From positions 1 to 64,000 of the forward strand of contig JAABRM010000024.1 of the NCBI GenBank assembly GCA_011390955.1: a stretch of 64,000 bases of DNA, read 5' to 3'. Positions 41,910 through 52,117 of this stretch are shown piece by piece. The stretch is from Oscillatoriales cyanobacterium. Its GTDB lineage: Bacteria > Cyanobacteriota > Cyanobacteriia > Cyanobacteriales > Laspinemataceae. Under the pieces are notes generated by a model, which did no database searches, was not told the origin of the DNA, and saw nothing but the letters and a program-made list of their open reading frames with translations. Position 1 is the stretch's first letter. Each line of letters opens with the position of its first letter. Position numbers and translations under genes: made by a program.

Positions 41910-43325
41910 ATGCTGAATTTGACTCAGTTTCGGATCCGGTGGCTAATTGTCATCGGCTACTCAGTTCCCATTCTTTTATTGCTACTATCGACTTATTTGA
42001 TTCAAGGAAGCGTTCAAAGGGCATCTCGTGCAGTGAGTGAACTGGATGCCTACAATGTCGTTGAAAAACAAGGGGATGAAGTTGCTTTTGCGGTAGAACA
42101 CTTACGAGTGGTGATTCGTTGTTATATGCTGGATCCGAATGCAAAAATTTTACAGGAATTAAAACAAAATATTCAACTGTATCACAATTTAGCGGCAGCC
42201 TACCAAGCTAAGATTCAAAATTCGGAACAACAAAAAATATTTACTCAATATAAGAGCAAGATAGATGCAGAGATCGTATTTGTGGAAACCGAATTAATTC
42301 CTTTGATTAATCAAGGAAAAATCGCCGAATCTCGCCAAAAATGGCATCAAGAATACTATGGAGAGATTCAGAATGACCTGGAAACGTTGATGGGTCAGTT
42401 TCGAGAAACCGGGGACATTACATACGCAGAGATAAAACAAGAACAAGATACCGCATTAAGTCAGATAGATCCACTGATTTGGCAAGTGACGGCTGCCTCT
42501 GTAATCGTGGCGATCGCTACAGGTTTTTTGATTATTTCTGTTTTGATCCAACGCTTGAATCAAGAAGCGATCGCGATCGCTTCTTCTTGTTCGCAAATTG
42601 CCGAAACGTTCACGGAACAAGACCGGACTGCTAGTGAGCAAGCTTCGTCCGTTAATGAAACAACAATTAGTATTGAACAGTTGCGGCGATCGGCAGAAAA
42701 ATCCGCTCTGCAAGCCGAATCTGCCGCCGTGGGTGCGCGTCAGATATTACACTTGGCCAGCGGCGATCGGGAACATTCAGAAAATGGCAACGGAACCGTT
42801 TGTTTACAAAAAGCTTCAGAGGAAATTGCGGACAAAGTGCAGTCTTTGAGCGAAGAACTCAATCAAATTTATCGGATTACCAATGTAGTGACGGAATTAG
42901 CCAGTCAAACGAATATGCTGGCACTCAATGCCGCAGTGGAAGCGGTTCGCTCTGGAGATCAAGGAAGAGGATTTGCCGTTTTAGCCACAGAAATTCGTAA
43001 ACTGGCTGATGAAAGTCGCAAGGCTTCTGAACGAATTAATCAGTTAATTGAGAATCTGCAAAAATCGGCCAATTCTACGGTGAATATCACAGAAAAAGGC
43101 ACCCAGGCGGTAGAAAATATGGTCACGGCGATTAATGATATTTCTGGAAATGTGCAAGAGATTGCTTCAAATGTTCAGGAGCAAGCCAGTGCCATCAATC
43201 AAATTATGATTGCCATGAATACGATTAATACAGGAGTTCAACAAACCTCTAGCAGAATTAGTCAAACGAAATTGGGGATTGAACAACTGGATCAAACGGC
43301 GCAACATTTGAAAGCTTTGGTTTAG
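41910..43325 (+). CDS. Methyl-accepting chemotaxis protein
   Basis: The protein has 471 residues. Two membrane helices (about 10-31 and 192-212) flank a periplasmic four-helix-type sensor of about 160 residues. The cytoplasmic signalling domain has the hairpin tip [38 protein letters not shown] and long helical arms. The usual EAARAGE at the tip reads EAVRSGD here, a conservative variation found in cyanobacterial receptors. I start at 41910 because GAGGAAA lies seven bases upstream; an in-frame TTG at 41847 lacks one. It should signal through CheA to motility or phototaxis machinery. Confidence 0.93.
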   Translation: MLNLTQFRIRWLIVIGYSVPILLLLLSTYLIQGSVQRASRAVSELDAYNVVEKQGDEVAFAVEHLRVVIRCYMLDPNAKILQELKQNIQLYHNLAAAYQAKIQNSEQQKIFTQYKSKIDAEIVFVETELIPLINQGKIAESRQKWHQEYYGEIQNDLETLMGQFRETGDITYAEIKQEQDTALSQIDPLIWQVTAASVIVAIATGFLIISVLIQRLNQEAIAIASSCSQIAETFTEQDRTASEQASSVNETTISIEQLRRSAEKSALQAESAAVGARQILHLASGDREHSENGNGTVCLQKASEEIADKVQSLSEELNQIYRITNVVTELASQTNMLALNAAVEAVRSGDQGRGFAVLATEIRKLADESRKASERINQLIENLQKSANSTVNITEKGTQAVENMVTAINDISGNVQEIASNVQEQASAINQIMIAMNTINTGVQQTSSRISQTKLGIEQLDQTAQHLKALV

Positions 43326-43524
43326 ATTTGTCTTTTAGCTATTCTCCCTGGGGTTTCTTCCCTAAAAAATCAAGTAATTCTTGTTTCAATTGTGCCAAAT
43401 CCTGCGGTTAATCCATCGGGTTTCACTCATCTTTTGGGTAGAGAACCCAGAAACCGGGTTTGTTTTTTGGCGATCGCACTTAACTTAGGAATCCGAACCA
43501 GAAACCCGGTTTATTATGGGTAAT

Positions 43525-46500
43525 TTAGATTAATTTTAACAACGCTTGTACCGGATGCAATGGCTGCCAACCGTCAAACCGCTTGACTTGCGATCGACAA
43601 GAATATCCGGTGGCTAAAATATAGGGTTGTTCCGCTATATTCTCTGGCAATTGCCGCCCCCAACTCATCTGATAAATGCCTTGAGATTCGGCATAATGTT
43701 CCGCTTCATGGCCGTAAATTCCCGCCATGCCACAGCATCCGGTTTCTACCAGATTTAATTGTAAACCAACGGCATGAAAAATTTGTTGCCATTGTCGTTG
43801 GGAAGCTAAGACAGCGGTTTTTTCGGTGCAATGTCCGAATAATTGATAAGAGTGAGAATGGTTATTATAATGCTTAACTTGCGGCAGTCGATCTAATTGG
43901 CTGACTAAGAATTCTTGTAATAACTGGACAGGGGGGTTATTGCCGCTGGGGATAATTTTCTGATATTCGTCTCGATAGGTAAGGACGATGCTGGGTTCAA
44001 TGCCAATGATGGGGATATTTAAATCAGCAAGTTGATGGAAATAGGCACTATTTTTATGAGCGATCGCGCCAAATTGTCCTAAAAAACCTTTCACATGAAG
44101 GGGTTTACCACTGGGAAAAAATGGTGCCACATAAACCGTATATCCCAGCTTAGTCAAAAAGTCATAAGTATCTAGCACTAAGTCGGATTCATAGAAGCTA
44201 GTAAACGCATCTTGCAGTAAAATCACACTATTTAATTTTTCACTTTCACTCAGTTTGGCTAATTTATCCAGGTCAAACTCTGGGGCAGTTTTTGCGGCTA
44301 AACCTTGCTGAACTGTCACCGGACTGACTACCGGGGGATCGACCATCTTTATACTATGCTTAATCAACCAAAGCGTTAGGGAATTTTGGCTTAAGAAATT
44401 AACCAATCCTGGGGCAAAAGATTGCCATTGTGCCAAGGTTTCAATATAACCAATGAAGTAATCTCGTAATGGTCTTAAATATCGAGTATAATACAGAGAT
44501 AAAAATTTAGCTTTCATCTCTGGAATATCTACATGAATTGGGCATTGAGTCGCGCAAGCTTTGCAGGATAAACACCCGTGCATCCCGGCATAAACTTCAT
44601 GGGAAAAGTCATAAAATCCTAGATATTTTTGCAGGGTATTCCAGAGTTTAATTGGGAAATTTGAGGCAGGGAACAGGGAACAGGTCTGGGTAGGGGCAGA
44701 GGCAATATTCCCCGTTCCCTGATAACCGTTCCCCGTTCCCTTTTTTCCAATTTCTAATTGCCGTAACCATTCCCGAAGTAAACTAGCGCGACCTTTAGGA
44801 GAATGAATGCGATCGCGTGTTTCTTTGGACGAAGGACACATCACTTGATCGGGGTGATAATTAAAACAAGCCCCATTGCCATTACACTTAAATGCCGCCT
44901 CATATTCTAACTGCAACTCCGGGGAAACTTGGCGATCGAATTCTCCCCGTAACGGCGATTCTAAGGGCACAACTGCCGCATCACTACCAAAAGGCGTCAC
45001 AATTTTTCCCGGATTTAATTGATTATACGGGTCAAAAGCTGCCTTAATTTTCCGTAAATCTTCATAAAGTTCTGCCCCAAAAAATAGGGGAGTATATTCA
45101 CTTCTAAAACCCTTGCCATGTTCACCCCACATTACCCCGCCATATTTCCGCACCAAAGCCACCACTCGATCCGACAATTCTCGGATTAAAGCTGCATCTT
45201 TTGGCGCTTTCATATCCAAGGCAGGACGCACGTGAAGACAGCCTACATCAACATGGCCATACATAGCATATTCTAACTCATATTTACTCAGTAAACTTTT
45301 AAATTCTCCGATATAATTAGCTAAATTTTCTGGTGGGACGGCAGTATCTTCAATCAAAGCAATGGGTTGACGTTTTCCCGGTTTATTCCCCAATAAACCC
45401 ACCCCTTTTTTCCGCAATTCCCAAAGTTTTGCAGCTTCCTGGGCATTTTGGGCTAAATAATAACCAATTGCTTTTTGGGGGTTATTTTTACTATGTCCTA
45501 TGGCTGTACAAATTGCCTCTATATTGTCATTAACTGCCGATTCCGTTTCCCCCACAAACTCCACTAAATTAATTGCTTTAGCATCCCCAATAAAATCTTT
45601 AACTTCATCATAAATTTCATCAGTTTTAGCCAATTGTAGAATTGTTTCATCAATCGTTTCAATCGCTGCGGGTTCTGCCTTTAATAAATTTTCGGCAGCG
45701 GATAAAGCATCATCAAAACAGCGATAATGAATCACTAATAACCTTTGGGCTTTGGGAATCGGGGTTAATTTTAACTTCGCTTCCGTAATTACCCCTAAAG
45801 TACCTTCCGATCCGGCTAATAGCCAGTTTAAATTAAAAGTATTTTGGGCGCGATCGTAAACCTTAGCTAAATTATACCCGGTCATAAACCGAGTTAACTT
45901 GGGAAAAGTTTCGGCAATTAACTCTTGTTTATAACTAACAATATCATCTACTTGGCGATAAATTTCACCCAGCCGGTTTGACTGTTGTTTAACCTGGGAT
46001 AAATTGGGCAAATCAACAGAGTGGCTGTTGCCCACAGTTCCATCAGGCAAAACCCACTCTAAGGCTAAAATATGATTACTCGTGCGACCATAAATCCGCG
46101 ACCCTTTCCCACAAGCATCAGTATTAATCATCCCGCCAATCGTAGCCCGATTACTAGGGGCTAAACTGGGGGCAAAAAATACGCCGAATGGTTTTAAAGC
46201 TGCATTCAATTGGTCTAAGACAACGCCCGGTTGTACGCGCACCCAACCCGCTGCTACATTCACCTCTAAAATCTGGTTCATATATTTAGAAACATCAATC
46301 ATAATGCCGGGAGAAAGGGATTGACCATTTGTTCCCGTACCCCCACCTCTGGGAGAGAAAGTTATCTGGTGATAAGCGGGTTGATTGGCTAATTGAAATA
46401 GGTTAACTAAATCCGCAGTATTTTTGGGAAAAACGACCGCTTGGGGTAAAATTTGATAGATGCTGTTATCGGTTGCAGTAATTAAGCGACTGGCGAATTC

Positions 46501-46623
46501 ACGGCGAATTTCCCCAGAGAAAGAGGTTTTTTCTAGGGCGGCTAAAAATTCCGCATAGTCAGGTTTTAACGATTGATTTAAAGATTGATTTAAGGTTTGG
46601 TTTAGATTTAGACGAGGAATCAT
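43525..46623 (-). CDS. YdiJ-like FAD and Fe-S cluster oxidoreductase
   Basis: The protein has 1032 residues. A FAD-binding PCMH-type domain (about 60-280, with SPRGGGTGTNGQSLSPG and GGMINTDACGKGSRIYG) and the FAD-oxidase C-terminal domain (about 290-550) come first. A ferredoxin-like segment (CLSCKACATQCPIH, about 685-700) and a CCG-type C-terminal domain (ETGCCGMAGIYGHE, about 975) follow. This is the layout of YdiJ, a D-2-hydroxyacid or D-2-hydroxyglutarate dehydrogenase. Residues encoded near 44664-44746 contain a GTGNGYQGTGN stretch derived from an inserted repeat. It is alone on its strand. The exact substrate is not determined by sequence. Confidence 0.87.
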   Translation of the reverse strand: MIPRLNLNQTLNQSLNQSLKPDYAEFLAALEKTSFSGEIRREFASRLITATDNSIYQILPQAVVFPKNTADLVNLFQLANQPAYHQITFSPRGGGTGTNGQSLSPGIMIDVSKYMNQILEVNVAAGWVRVQPGVVLDQLNAALKPFGVFFAPSLAPSNRATIGGMINTDACGKGSRIYGRTSNHILALEWVLPDGTVGNSHSVDLPNLSQVKQQSNRLGEIYRQVDDIVSYKQELIAETFPKLTRFMTGYNLAKVYDRAQNTFNLNWLLAGSEGTLGVITEAKLKLTPIPKAQRLLVIHYRCFDDALSAAENLLKAEPAAIETIDETILQLAKTDEIYDEVKDFIGDAKAINLVEFVGETESAVNDNIEAICTAIGHSKNNPQKAIGYYLAQNAQEAAKLWELRKKGVGLLGNKPGKRQPIALIEDTAVPPENLANYIGEFKSLLSKYELEYAMYGHVDVGCLHVRPALDMKAPKDAALIRELSDRVVALVRKYGGVMWGEHGKGFRSEYTPLFFGAELYEDLRKIKAAFDPYNQLNPGKIVTPFGSDAAVVPLESPLRGEFDRQVSPELQLEYEAAFKCNGNGACFNYHPDQVMCPSSKETRDRIHSPKGRASLLREWLRQLEIGKKGTGNGYQGTGNIASAPTQTCSLFPASNFPIKLWNTLQKYLGFYDFSHEVYAGMHGCLSCKACATQCPIHVDIPEMKAKFLSLYYTRYLRPLRDYFIGYIETLAQWQSFAPGLVNFLSQNSLTLWLIKHSIKMVDPPVVSPVTVQQGLAAKTAPEFDLDKLAKLSESEKLNSVILLQDAFTSFYESDLVLDTYDFLTKLGYTVYVAPFFPSGKPLHVKGFLGQFGAIAHKNSAYFHQLADLNIPIIGIEPSIVLTYRDEYQKIIPSGNNPPVQLLQEFLVSQLDRLPQVKHYNNHSHSYQLFGHCTEKTAVLASQRQWQQIFHAVGLQLNLVETGCCGMAGIYGHEAEHYAESQGIYQMSWGRQLPENIAEQPYILATGYSCRSQVKRFDGWQPLHPVQALLKLI
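44664..44746. repeat. GGGAACGGGGAACGG-type repeat embedded in coding sequence
   Basis: GGCAGGGAACAGGGAACAGG on the left and its inverted partner CCCCGTTCCC...CCGTTCCCCGTTCCC on the right form an interspersed-type repeat. It is read in frame on the minus strand as a low-complexity insertion in the YdiJ-like protein, just after the first Fe-S region and before the CLSCKAC cluster. Confidence 0.6.
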
Positions 46624-46997
46624 AAGCGGGAAAGATAGAAAGAGACAGGGACAAGAAACCGGGTTTCTGCCTTAAGTTTACACTCATGGCAAAATCCCAG
46701 GGACAAGAAACCGGGTTTCTTAAGTCAACCTCTGCCTCCCCACCGAAACCTACATAGAAACCCGGTTTCTAACCGCTTCAGGTTTCTCACAGCCCCAGGG
46801 ACAAGAAACCGGGTTTCTCTAAGTCAACCTCTGCCACCCCACCGAAACCTACATAGAAACCCGGTTTCTAACCGCTTCAGGTTTAGGGGTTGCTGGTGGG
46901 GACAAGAAACCGGGTTTCTATAAGCGTTGTTGGTTGGTGGCAAAGGTTAACGCAAGAAACCCGGTTTCTGGGGTAAAATAGTGACAGTGTTGAGGGT
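46624..46997. repeat. AGAAACC palindrome array, left of the NACHT locus
   Basis: Seven copies of the odd palindrome AGAAACC(G/C)GGTTTCT lie in about 330 bases, alternating between the G-centred and C-centred form. The linkers are themselves conserved (TCAACCTCTGCC, CCACCGAAACCTACAT, CGCTTCAGGTTTCTC). GAGGG upstream of 46998 is the ribosome-binding site of the NACHT gene. Confidence 0.9.
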
Positions 46998-48662
46998 ATG
47001 ACTATGGGTGTAGGCCGATCGCTCCTAAAATTAACTATTGGGACTGGCTGTGCGTTTATGGGCTTGACCTGTTCGCCAATTCTGATCGAAGCAGGAAGTG
47101 TTTTGGGTCCAATCTTAGCCTCTTTTTTAGGAAACGTGGCCATCAGCACTACAGCTAATTCCCTTGATGACTTAACCGCAGGGCAAGACCCGGATAGGGT
47201 ATCCCTACAAAATCAGGATTTAACGCGGGCGGTGGGAAAAGCGATCGCCGCCGTTATTACCCTCGAAGCCAGAAAACACCCCGGCAAAACCCGTCAATAT
47301 TTAGAAAAAATTGCTGCCCAAGCCAAAGATAACTGGGTCAAAATCGCCCAACAGGAACTCACCCAGCAACGTTACCCCGAACTGCGAGAAGCGAAACTCG
47401 ATCAATTCCTGACTCCCGAAGAATACCAACTCACCCAACAAGGCAACCTCACCGCTACAGAATGGGGGGATATTTTCGTCCGCCTCAACATGGCAGCTTG
47501 TAAAGGGGGCGGCTTTCCCATTCCCTCGGAGGTGCGTCAACAAGTCGCGGAATTACTCCATACTACCTTCCCCAAAGCCTTGCGAGAAACCCTCAAAGAA
47601 GACTTTGCCAAGGATGGGAAAGCCTTTGCGGGGTTAACGTTGCAGTTACTCACGGGAATGCAGGCACAACTGAGGCAACTGCAAGCCAATCCAGGGGATG
47701 TCAATGCTGAGGAGTTCAGCCAAATCCTGCAACAGTTTCAGGAATTGGAAACCCAGTTACGGGGAAACGTCACCCAGCAACAGGCATTTTTTACCGATAT
47801 TTCCGGCAGGATTGATTCCGGTTTTGCGGAAGTCTGTCAACGGTTGGGGGTGATGGAAACCCAAATCGCTCAGTTGTTGCAAGGACTGGAAAGCACCCTA
47901 GAAAGTTTGGTGGCAGAAATTCGATCGCATTTTGATGCCGCTAACCCCCATCTTTCCTTAGCAGAATGGCGACCCATTGCCGAGTTAATGCTGGCTAACC
48001 GACAGGCATTAACCGCTAATCCGGCATTTAAGCGGGTGGATGTCTATGTGCCGTTGGCATTGGTGGAACGTCGCCAAACTCAGCAACGGAAACCGGGGCA
48101 AAGTTTGGAAAATCCAGAAGAGTGGGGACGGGAAGAAGAGAGAATGACTCCCATCGCCGAGGATGAGTTTTTCGATCGGGTTTTGCGGCAGGGAAAAAGT
48201 CCCCAAAGTCAGGGGCGACGGATTGCGGTGATTGGCGAACCGGGGTCAGGAAAAACGACGCGGTTACAGGCGATCGCCGATTGGATATTGGCAGAACATC
48301 TCGGCATCCCGATTTGGATTGACTTGGCACAATTTACCGAACCGACTCTGGTGGATTATCTGGAAAAATGGCTGAAGTCGGCGGGAGTTGCAGGGGCGAT
48401 CGCCTCTCTCCAAGACCATCAAGAGCATCTCTGGTTATTGATGGATGGCTTGGATGAAATGGTAGCCCGGATTGAACAGCCCCATGTGTCCCAGTTATTA
48501 ACCGGGTGGGTGGGGTTAGGACGGGCGATTATTACCTGTCGGGTGAATGTCTGGGAAGCCGATCGAAATGCCTTTTCGGGGTTTGATGTCTATCGGAATT
48601 TACCCTTTGAGGCGGATCAAATGGAAACCTTTATCCGGCGATTCTTTGCCCAGACTGATTAA
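46998..48662 (+). CDS. NACHT NTPase, N-terminal fragment (gene split by cassette)
   Basis: The 554-residue fragment starts with a hydrophobic, glycine-rich segment (about 10-50). A helical region follows (about 60-390), then the start of a NACHT domain with the Walker A motif GEPGSGKTT at about 413 and Walker B LWLLMDGLDEM at about 477. It ends ETFIRRFFAQTD, exactly where an intact protein would continue into LxxLxxPGREHLLDLVRNPLRL. That continuation is found as the start of the gene at 49607. The intervening 950 bases hold two other genes. Intact relatives are NLR-like defence or signalling ATPases. This fragment probably cannot hydrolyse NTP normally. Confidence 0.8.
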   Translation: MTMGVGRSLLKLTIGTGCAFMGLTCSPILIEAGSVLGPILASFLGNVAISTTANSLDDLTAGQDPDRVSLQNQDLTRAVGKAIAAVITLEARKHPGKTRQYLEKIAAQAKDNWVKIAQQELTQQRYPELREAKLDQFLTPEEYQLTQQGNLTATEWGDIFVRLNMAACKGGGFPIPSEVRQQVAELLHTTFPKALRETLKEDFAKDGKAFAGLTLQLLTGMQAQLRQLQANPGDVNAEEFSQILQQFQELETQLRGNVTQQQAFFTDISGRIDSGFAEVCQRLGVMETQIAQLLQGLESTLESLVAEIRSHFDAANPHLSLAEWRPIAELMLANRQALTANPAFKRVDVYVPLALVERRQTQQRKPGQSLENPEEWGREEERMTPIAEDEFFDRVLRQGKSPQSQGRRIAVIGEPGSGKTTRLQAIADWILAEHLGIPIWIDLAQFTEPTLVDYLEKWLKSAGVAGAIASLQDHQEHLWLLMDGLDEMVARIEQPHVSQLLTGWVGLGRAIITCRVNVWEADRNAFSGFDVYRNLPFEADQMETFIRRFFAQTD

Positions 48663-48704
48663 CCCAACTCATTTATAATGATCGTTAGATTTTGGATGCT
48701 CATC

Positions 48705-49115
48705 ATGTCCCTCACCATCGCTCTGAATCCTGAACTAGAAGCTAAACTCCTGGCTGAAGCAAAGCAGCAGGGTCAAAGTTTGGATACATTTCTCCAGCAA
48801 TTGCTATCTCAAGCATTGGGAGTGTCCGAGCCTGATGCTTGGTTAGGGGAGGATAGTTTAGCGGCAGATTTATACAGTCCCGTGGCTTTGTTGGATGATG
48901 ATGGGGTAATCGCGTTGGCACAGATGAAGCTAGATGCTGGGCAAAATCAGCGTTTGGGAGATTTACAAGCGAAAGGAAAGGCTCAGGGCTTAACCCAAGC
49001 GGAGCGATATGAACTATTGATGTTAATGCAGAGTTATCGTTTGGGATTATTGCGAAAATCCGAAGCCTTAGCCGAAGCCAAAGCGCGGGGTTTAAGCCCC
49101 AATCTTGCCCCATGA
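48705..49115 (+). CDS. Ribbon-helix-helix-like small protein, partner of HNH nuclease
   Basis: The protein has 136 residues. The N-terminus (MSLTIALNPELEAKLLAEAKQQGQSLDTFLQQLLSQAL) has the strand-helix-helix pattern of CopG/Arc-type DNA-binding antitoxins. The C-terminal part is helical and ends LAEAKARGL. I take the ATG at 48705, because a TATAAT-like box at 48674-48679 would start transcription just before it and an RHH domain normally begins at the N-terminus. The next gene's ATG overlaps the stop in ATGA. The pair inserts into a NACHT gene. Confidence 0.6.
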   Translation: MSLTIALNPELEAKLLAEAKQQGQSLDTFLQQLLSQALGVSEPDAWLGEDSLAADLYSPVALLDDDGVIALAQMKLDAGQNQRLGDLQAKGKAQGLTQAERYELLMLMQSYRLGLLRKSEALAEAKARGLSPNLAP

Positions 49116-49537
49116 GTTTATCTGACCCGGTACGTCAAATCGTTCGTCAACGTGCCGGAAACTGTTGTGAATATTGCTTGAGCCATCAAGATTACATTAT
49201 GGGTCGGTTACAGGTCGATCACATACTACCCGTGGCAAAGGGGGGTGGTGATGAGTTGGAAAATCTCTGTTTAGCTTGTGAATTATGTAATCAATATAAG
49301 TGGACAAAGACGAAATTCAACGATCCACAGACTGGGCAATCTATAGCTTTGTTTAATCCTCGTCAACAACAATGGTCAGATCATTTTCAATGGAGTGATG
49401 ATGGGACAGAAATTATTGGTTTGACGGCTTGTGGTCGTGCCACTGTAGCCGCATTACAGCTTAACAATTCATTGGCGGTGGTTGTGCGCCGAAATTGGGT
49501 TAGGGCTGGCTGGCATCCACCGACATTGAACACATAA
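49112..49537 (+). CDS. HNH endonuclease
   Basis: The protein has 141 residues. The HNH/McrA-type core contains CCEYC at about 18-22, VDHILPVAKGGGDELENLCLACELCNQYK (about 36-64) with His and Asn of the active site and a second CxxC. A C-terminal tail of beta character (NSLAVVVRRNWVRAGWHPP) follows. Overlap of four bases with the upstream RHH-like gene means they are translated together. Such pairs recur in cyanobacterial genomes. Here they sit inside a NACHT gene, consistent with a mobile or self-maintaining cassette. Cleavage specificity is unknown. Confidence 0.82.
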   Translation: MSLSDPVRQIVRQRAGNCCEYCLSHQDYIMGRLQVDHILPVAKGGGDELENLCLACELCNQYKWTKTKFNDPQTGQSIALFNPRQQQWSDHFQWSDDGTEIIGLTACGRATVAALQLNNSLAVVVRRNWVRAGWHPPTLNT

Positions 49538-49606
49538 AGTCGCTCCTTACCGGGACAATAAACGATGCTTTAGTGATTAGCTTTTGATTTCTCAAACAAG
49601 AATGCC

Positions 49607-52117
49607 ATGACAAATTCCACTTTAACTCCTGCCGATGCGCTAATTGCCGCCCTCCATGAACCGGGACGGGAACATCTCCTTGATTTAGTCCGCAATCCCT
49701 TGCGTTTGACCTTGCTCTGCATGACTTGGGATGGGTCATCGTTGCCGGAAACTCAGGCGGAGTTATATGAGCGTTATCTGAGAAAGATTTATGAGTGGAA
49801 TCAGAATTGGCATGAGTTGGAAAAGTATGCCGAACGTTGTGGCACGACCACCACGAAATTAAAGCAGGATTTGAATCAGCAATTGGGGGAACTGGCAAAG
49901 GCGGCGCTGAATTTGCCCCAGGAGCGATTTCGGTTATCACAGGCTTTGGTGGAACAGCATCTAGGGGAGGAATGGGATCGGACTTCCTTGGGTTATTTGG
50001 CGTTGCGGTTGGGCTGGTTAAATCGGGTGGGCAAAGATGGGCGCGGCGATAGTATTTTTGCCTTTTATCATGCCACGTTTCAGGAGTATTTTGCGGCGTT
50101 GGCGGTGGAGGATTGGGATTATTTTCTGCCTCGGAATCATGTGGATTGTCCGGTAGCGGGGAAGCGGTATCGGATTTTTGAGAAGCAGTGGAAGCAGGTG
50201 ATTTTGTGTTGGTTGGGGCGTGGGGATATTGAGGATGAGAAGAAGGAGGGTTTTATTCGTGCATTGATTGAGTTTAATGATGGCTGTGGAGAGTGGAATT
50301 TTGAGAAAGTAGATAGAGGATTTTATGAATATCATGCCTATTTTCTTGCAGCGGCGGGTGTGAATGAGTTTAAGGCTTGTTCTCTGGCAAATGAGATTAT
50401 TCGGCAGGTAGTGAAGCGGAGCACGGGTGATTTCAATAGTGAAACACAGGAGTGGCGAGATTATTTAATGCCAACCCTCGAAGGATTAAGAGAAATTATT
50501 ATCCAAGGAAAAATCCGACAAAAGTGGATTTCGGAAATTATTGCTACATCAATTTCGATTATCAAAACTACTCAGGATGAAACAGAACGCCGAAATGCAG
50601 TGAGGATTTTTGGTGAAGCTCCACAGGACAATTCAGATTTAAGTTTCGCTTGGAACACCGCTGTACAGGGGAATTTAGAGGTGATCGCCGCTTTGGTCTG
50701 GACTCTGGAAACCACTGAGAACGAACATACCTGTGATGATGCGATGTATAGTTTGGGTGAAATTGCACAGGGGAATCCAGAGGTAATCTCAGCATTAATT
50801 CGGCTTCTCGAAACAACTCAAGACGAAAAAAAATGTGAGAGTATAGCGAGAAATTTTGATAAGATTACACAAGAAACTTCATCGGTGACTAAAGATTTAA
50901 TCCGCATTATCAAGACTACTAATAATGAAAATATTCGCTGTAGTGTGATGTATCACGTTTTGAATAAAATTGCACAAGGAAATCTAGAGGCAATCACCGC
51001 TTTAGTCCGCATTCTCGAAACTACTAATGACGAAAATACCCGTTGTCATGCCGTGTATAGTTTGGGTGAAATCGCAGAAAGGAATCCAGAGGCGATCGCC
51101 GCTTTAGTCCGCATTCTCGAAACTACCGAGGATGAAGATACCTGTTGGATAGCGGCGAATAGTTTGGAGCGAATCGAACCGGGAAATCCAGCAGTGATTC
51201 CAGCCTTAATCCGGATTCTCGAAACCACTGAGGATAAAGATGTCCTTTGTACAGTAATGTATCGTTGGGATGAAATCGCACAGGGAAATCCAGAGGAGAT
51301 CGCAGCATTAATCCGCATTTTTGAAACCACCGAGGATTACAATACTCGTTGGAAAGCGGCAGAGATTGTGGGTAAAATCGCACAGGGGAATTCAGAGGCG
51401 ATCGCCGCTTCAATTCGTATTCTCGAAACTACTGAGGATGAATTCTCCGATACTCTGCCGTCGGAGTTGCCCGATCTACCATTACTCTGCTTCAACACTT
51501 CTCAAGATATCCGTTGGAAAGCGGCAGAGATTGTGGGTAAAATTGCACAAGGACATCCAGAGGCGATCGCCGCTTTAATCCAGATTCTCAAAACTACTCA
51601 GGACGAAGATACCCGTCGCAATGCACTGTATAGTTTGGGTAAAATCGCACAGGGACATCCAGAGGCGATCGCGGCTTTAATCCACCTTCTCGAAACTACT
51701 CAGGATGAACATACCCGTTTAACTGTGGCGCAAAATTTGATTCAAATTGCACAAGGACATCCAGAGGCGAACACGGCTTTAATCTGGCTTCTCGAAACTA
51801 CTCAGGATGAACATACCCGTTTAACTGTGGCGCAAAATTTGATTCAAATTGCACAAGGACATCCAGAGGCGATCGCCGCTTTAATCTGGCTTCTCGAAAC
51901 TACTCAGGACGAATATACCCGTCGCCAAGTAGCGAGAAGTTTAGGTGAAATCGCACCGGAAAATCCAGAGGCGATCGCCGCTTTAATCTACCTTCTCAAA
52001 ACTACTCAGGACGAAAATACCCGTTGCACAGTAGCGAGAAGTTTAGGTGAAATCGCACCGGAAAATCCCCAGGCGATCGCCGCTTTAATCCACTACCTTG
52101 AAACTACTTATGTTTAA
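49607..52117 (+). CDS. NACHT C-terminal part with HEAT-repeat array (fragment)
   Basis: The fragment has 836 residues. Residues 10-160 complete the NACHT module (REHLLDLVRNPLRLTLLCMTW, then FAFYHATFQEYFAALAVEDW). Residues about 290-836 are HEAT-type repeats of 34 residues (AQGHPEAIAALIWLLETTQDEHTR). Two adjacent repeats are identical over 85 bases at DNA level (51686-51770 and 51788-51872). The reading frame stops at a TAA where its repeats predict GAA, and continues in another frame after a 10-base insertion. The original protein also included the genes at 46998 and 52098. The start ATG at 49607 is created by the cassette boundary. Confidence 0.8.
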   Translation: MTNSTLTPADALIAALHEPGREHLLDLVRNPLRLTLLCMTWDGSSLPETQAELYERYLRKIYEWNQNWHELEKYAERCGTTTTKLKQDLNQQLGELAKAALNLPQERFRLSQALVEQHLGEEWDRTSLGYLALRLGWLNRVGKDGRGDSIFAFYHATFQEYFAALAVEDWDYFLPRNHVDCPVAGKRYRIFEKQWKQVILCWLGRGDIEDEKKEGFIRALIEFNDGCGEWNFEKVDRGFYEYHAYFLAAAGVNEFKACSLANEIIRQVVKRSTGDFNSETQEWRDYLMPTLEGLREIIIQGKIRQKWISEIIATSISIIKTTQDETERRNAVRIFGEAPQDNSDLSFAWNTAVQGNLEVIAALVWTLETTENEHTCDDAMYSLGEIAQGNPEVISALIRLLETTQDEKKCESIARNFDKITQETSSVTKDLIRIIKTTNNENIRCSVMYHVLNKIAQGNLEAITALVRILETTNDENTRCHAVYSLGEIAERNPEAIAALVRILETTEDEDTCWIAANSLERIEPGNPAVIPALIRILETTEDKDVLCTVMYRWDEIAQGNPEEIAALIRIFETTEDYNTRWKAAEIVGKIAQGNSEAIAASIRILETTEDEFSDTLPSELPDLPLLCFNTSQDIRWKAAEIVGKIAQGHPEAIAALIQILKTTQDEDTRRNALYSLGKIAQGHPEAIAALIHLLETTQDEHTRLTVAQNLIQIAQGHPEANTALIWLLETTQDEHTRLTVAQNLIQIAQGHPEAIAALIWLLETTQDEYTRRQVARSLGEIAPENPEAIAALIYLLKTTQDENTRCTVARSLGEIAPENPQAIAALIHYLETTYV

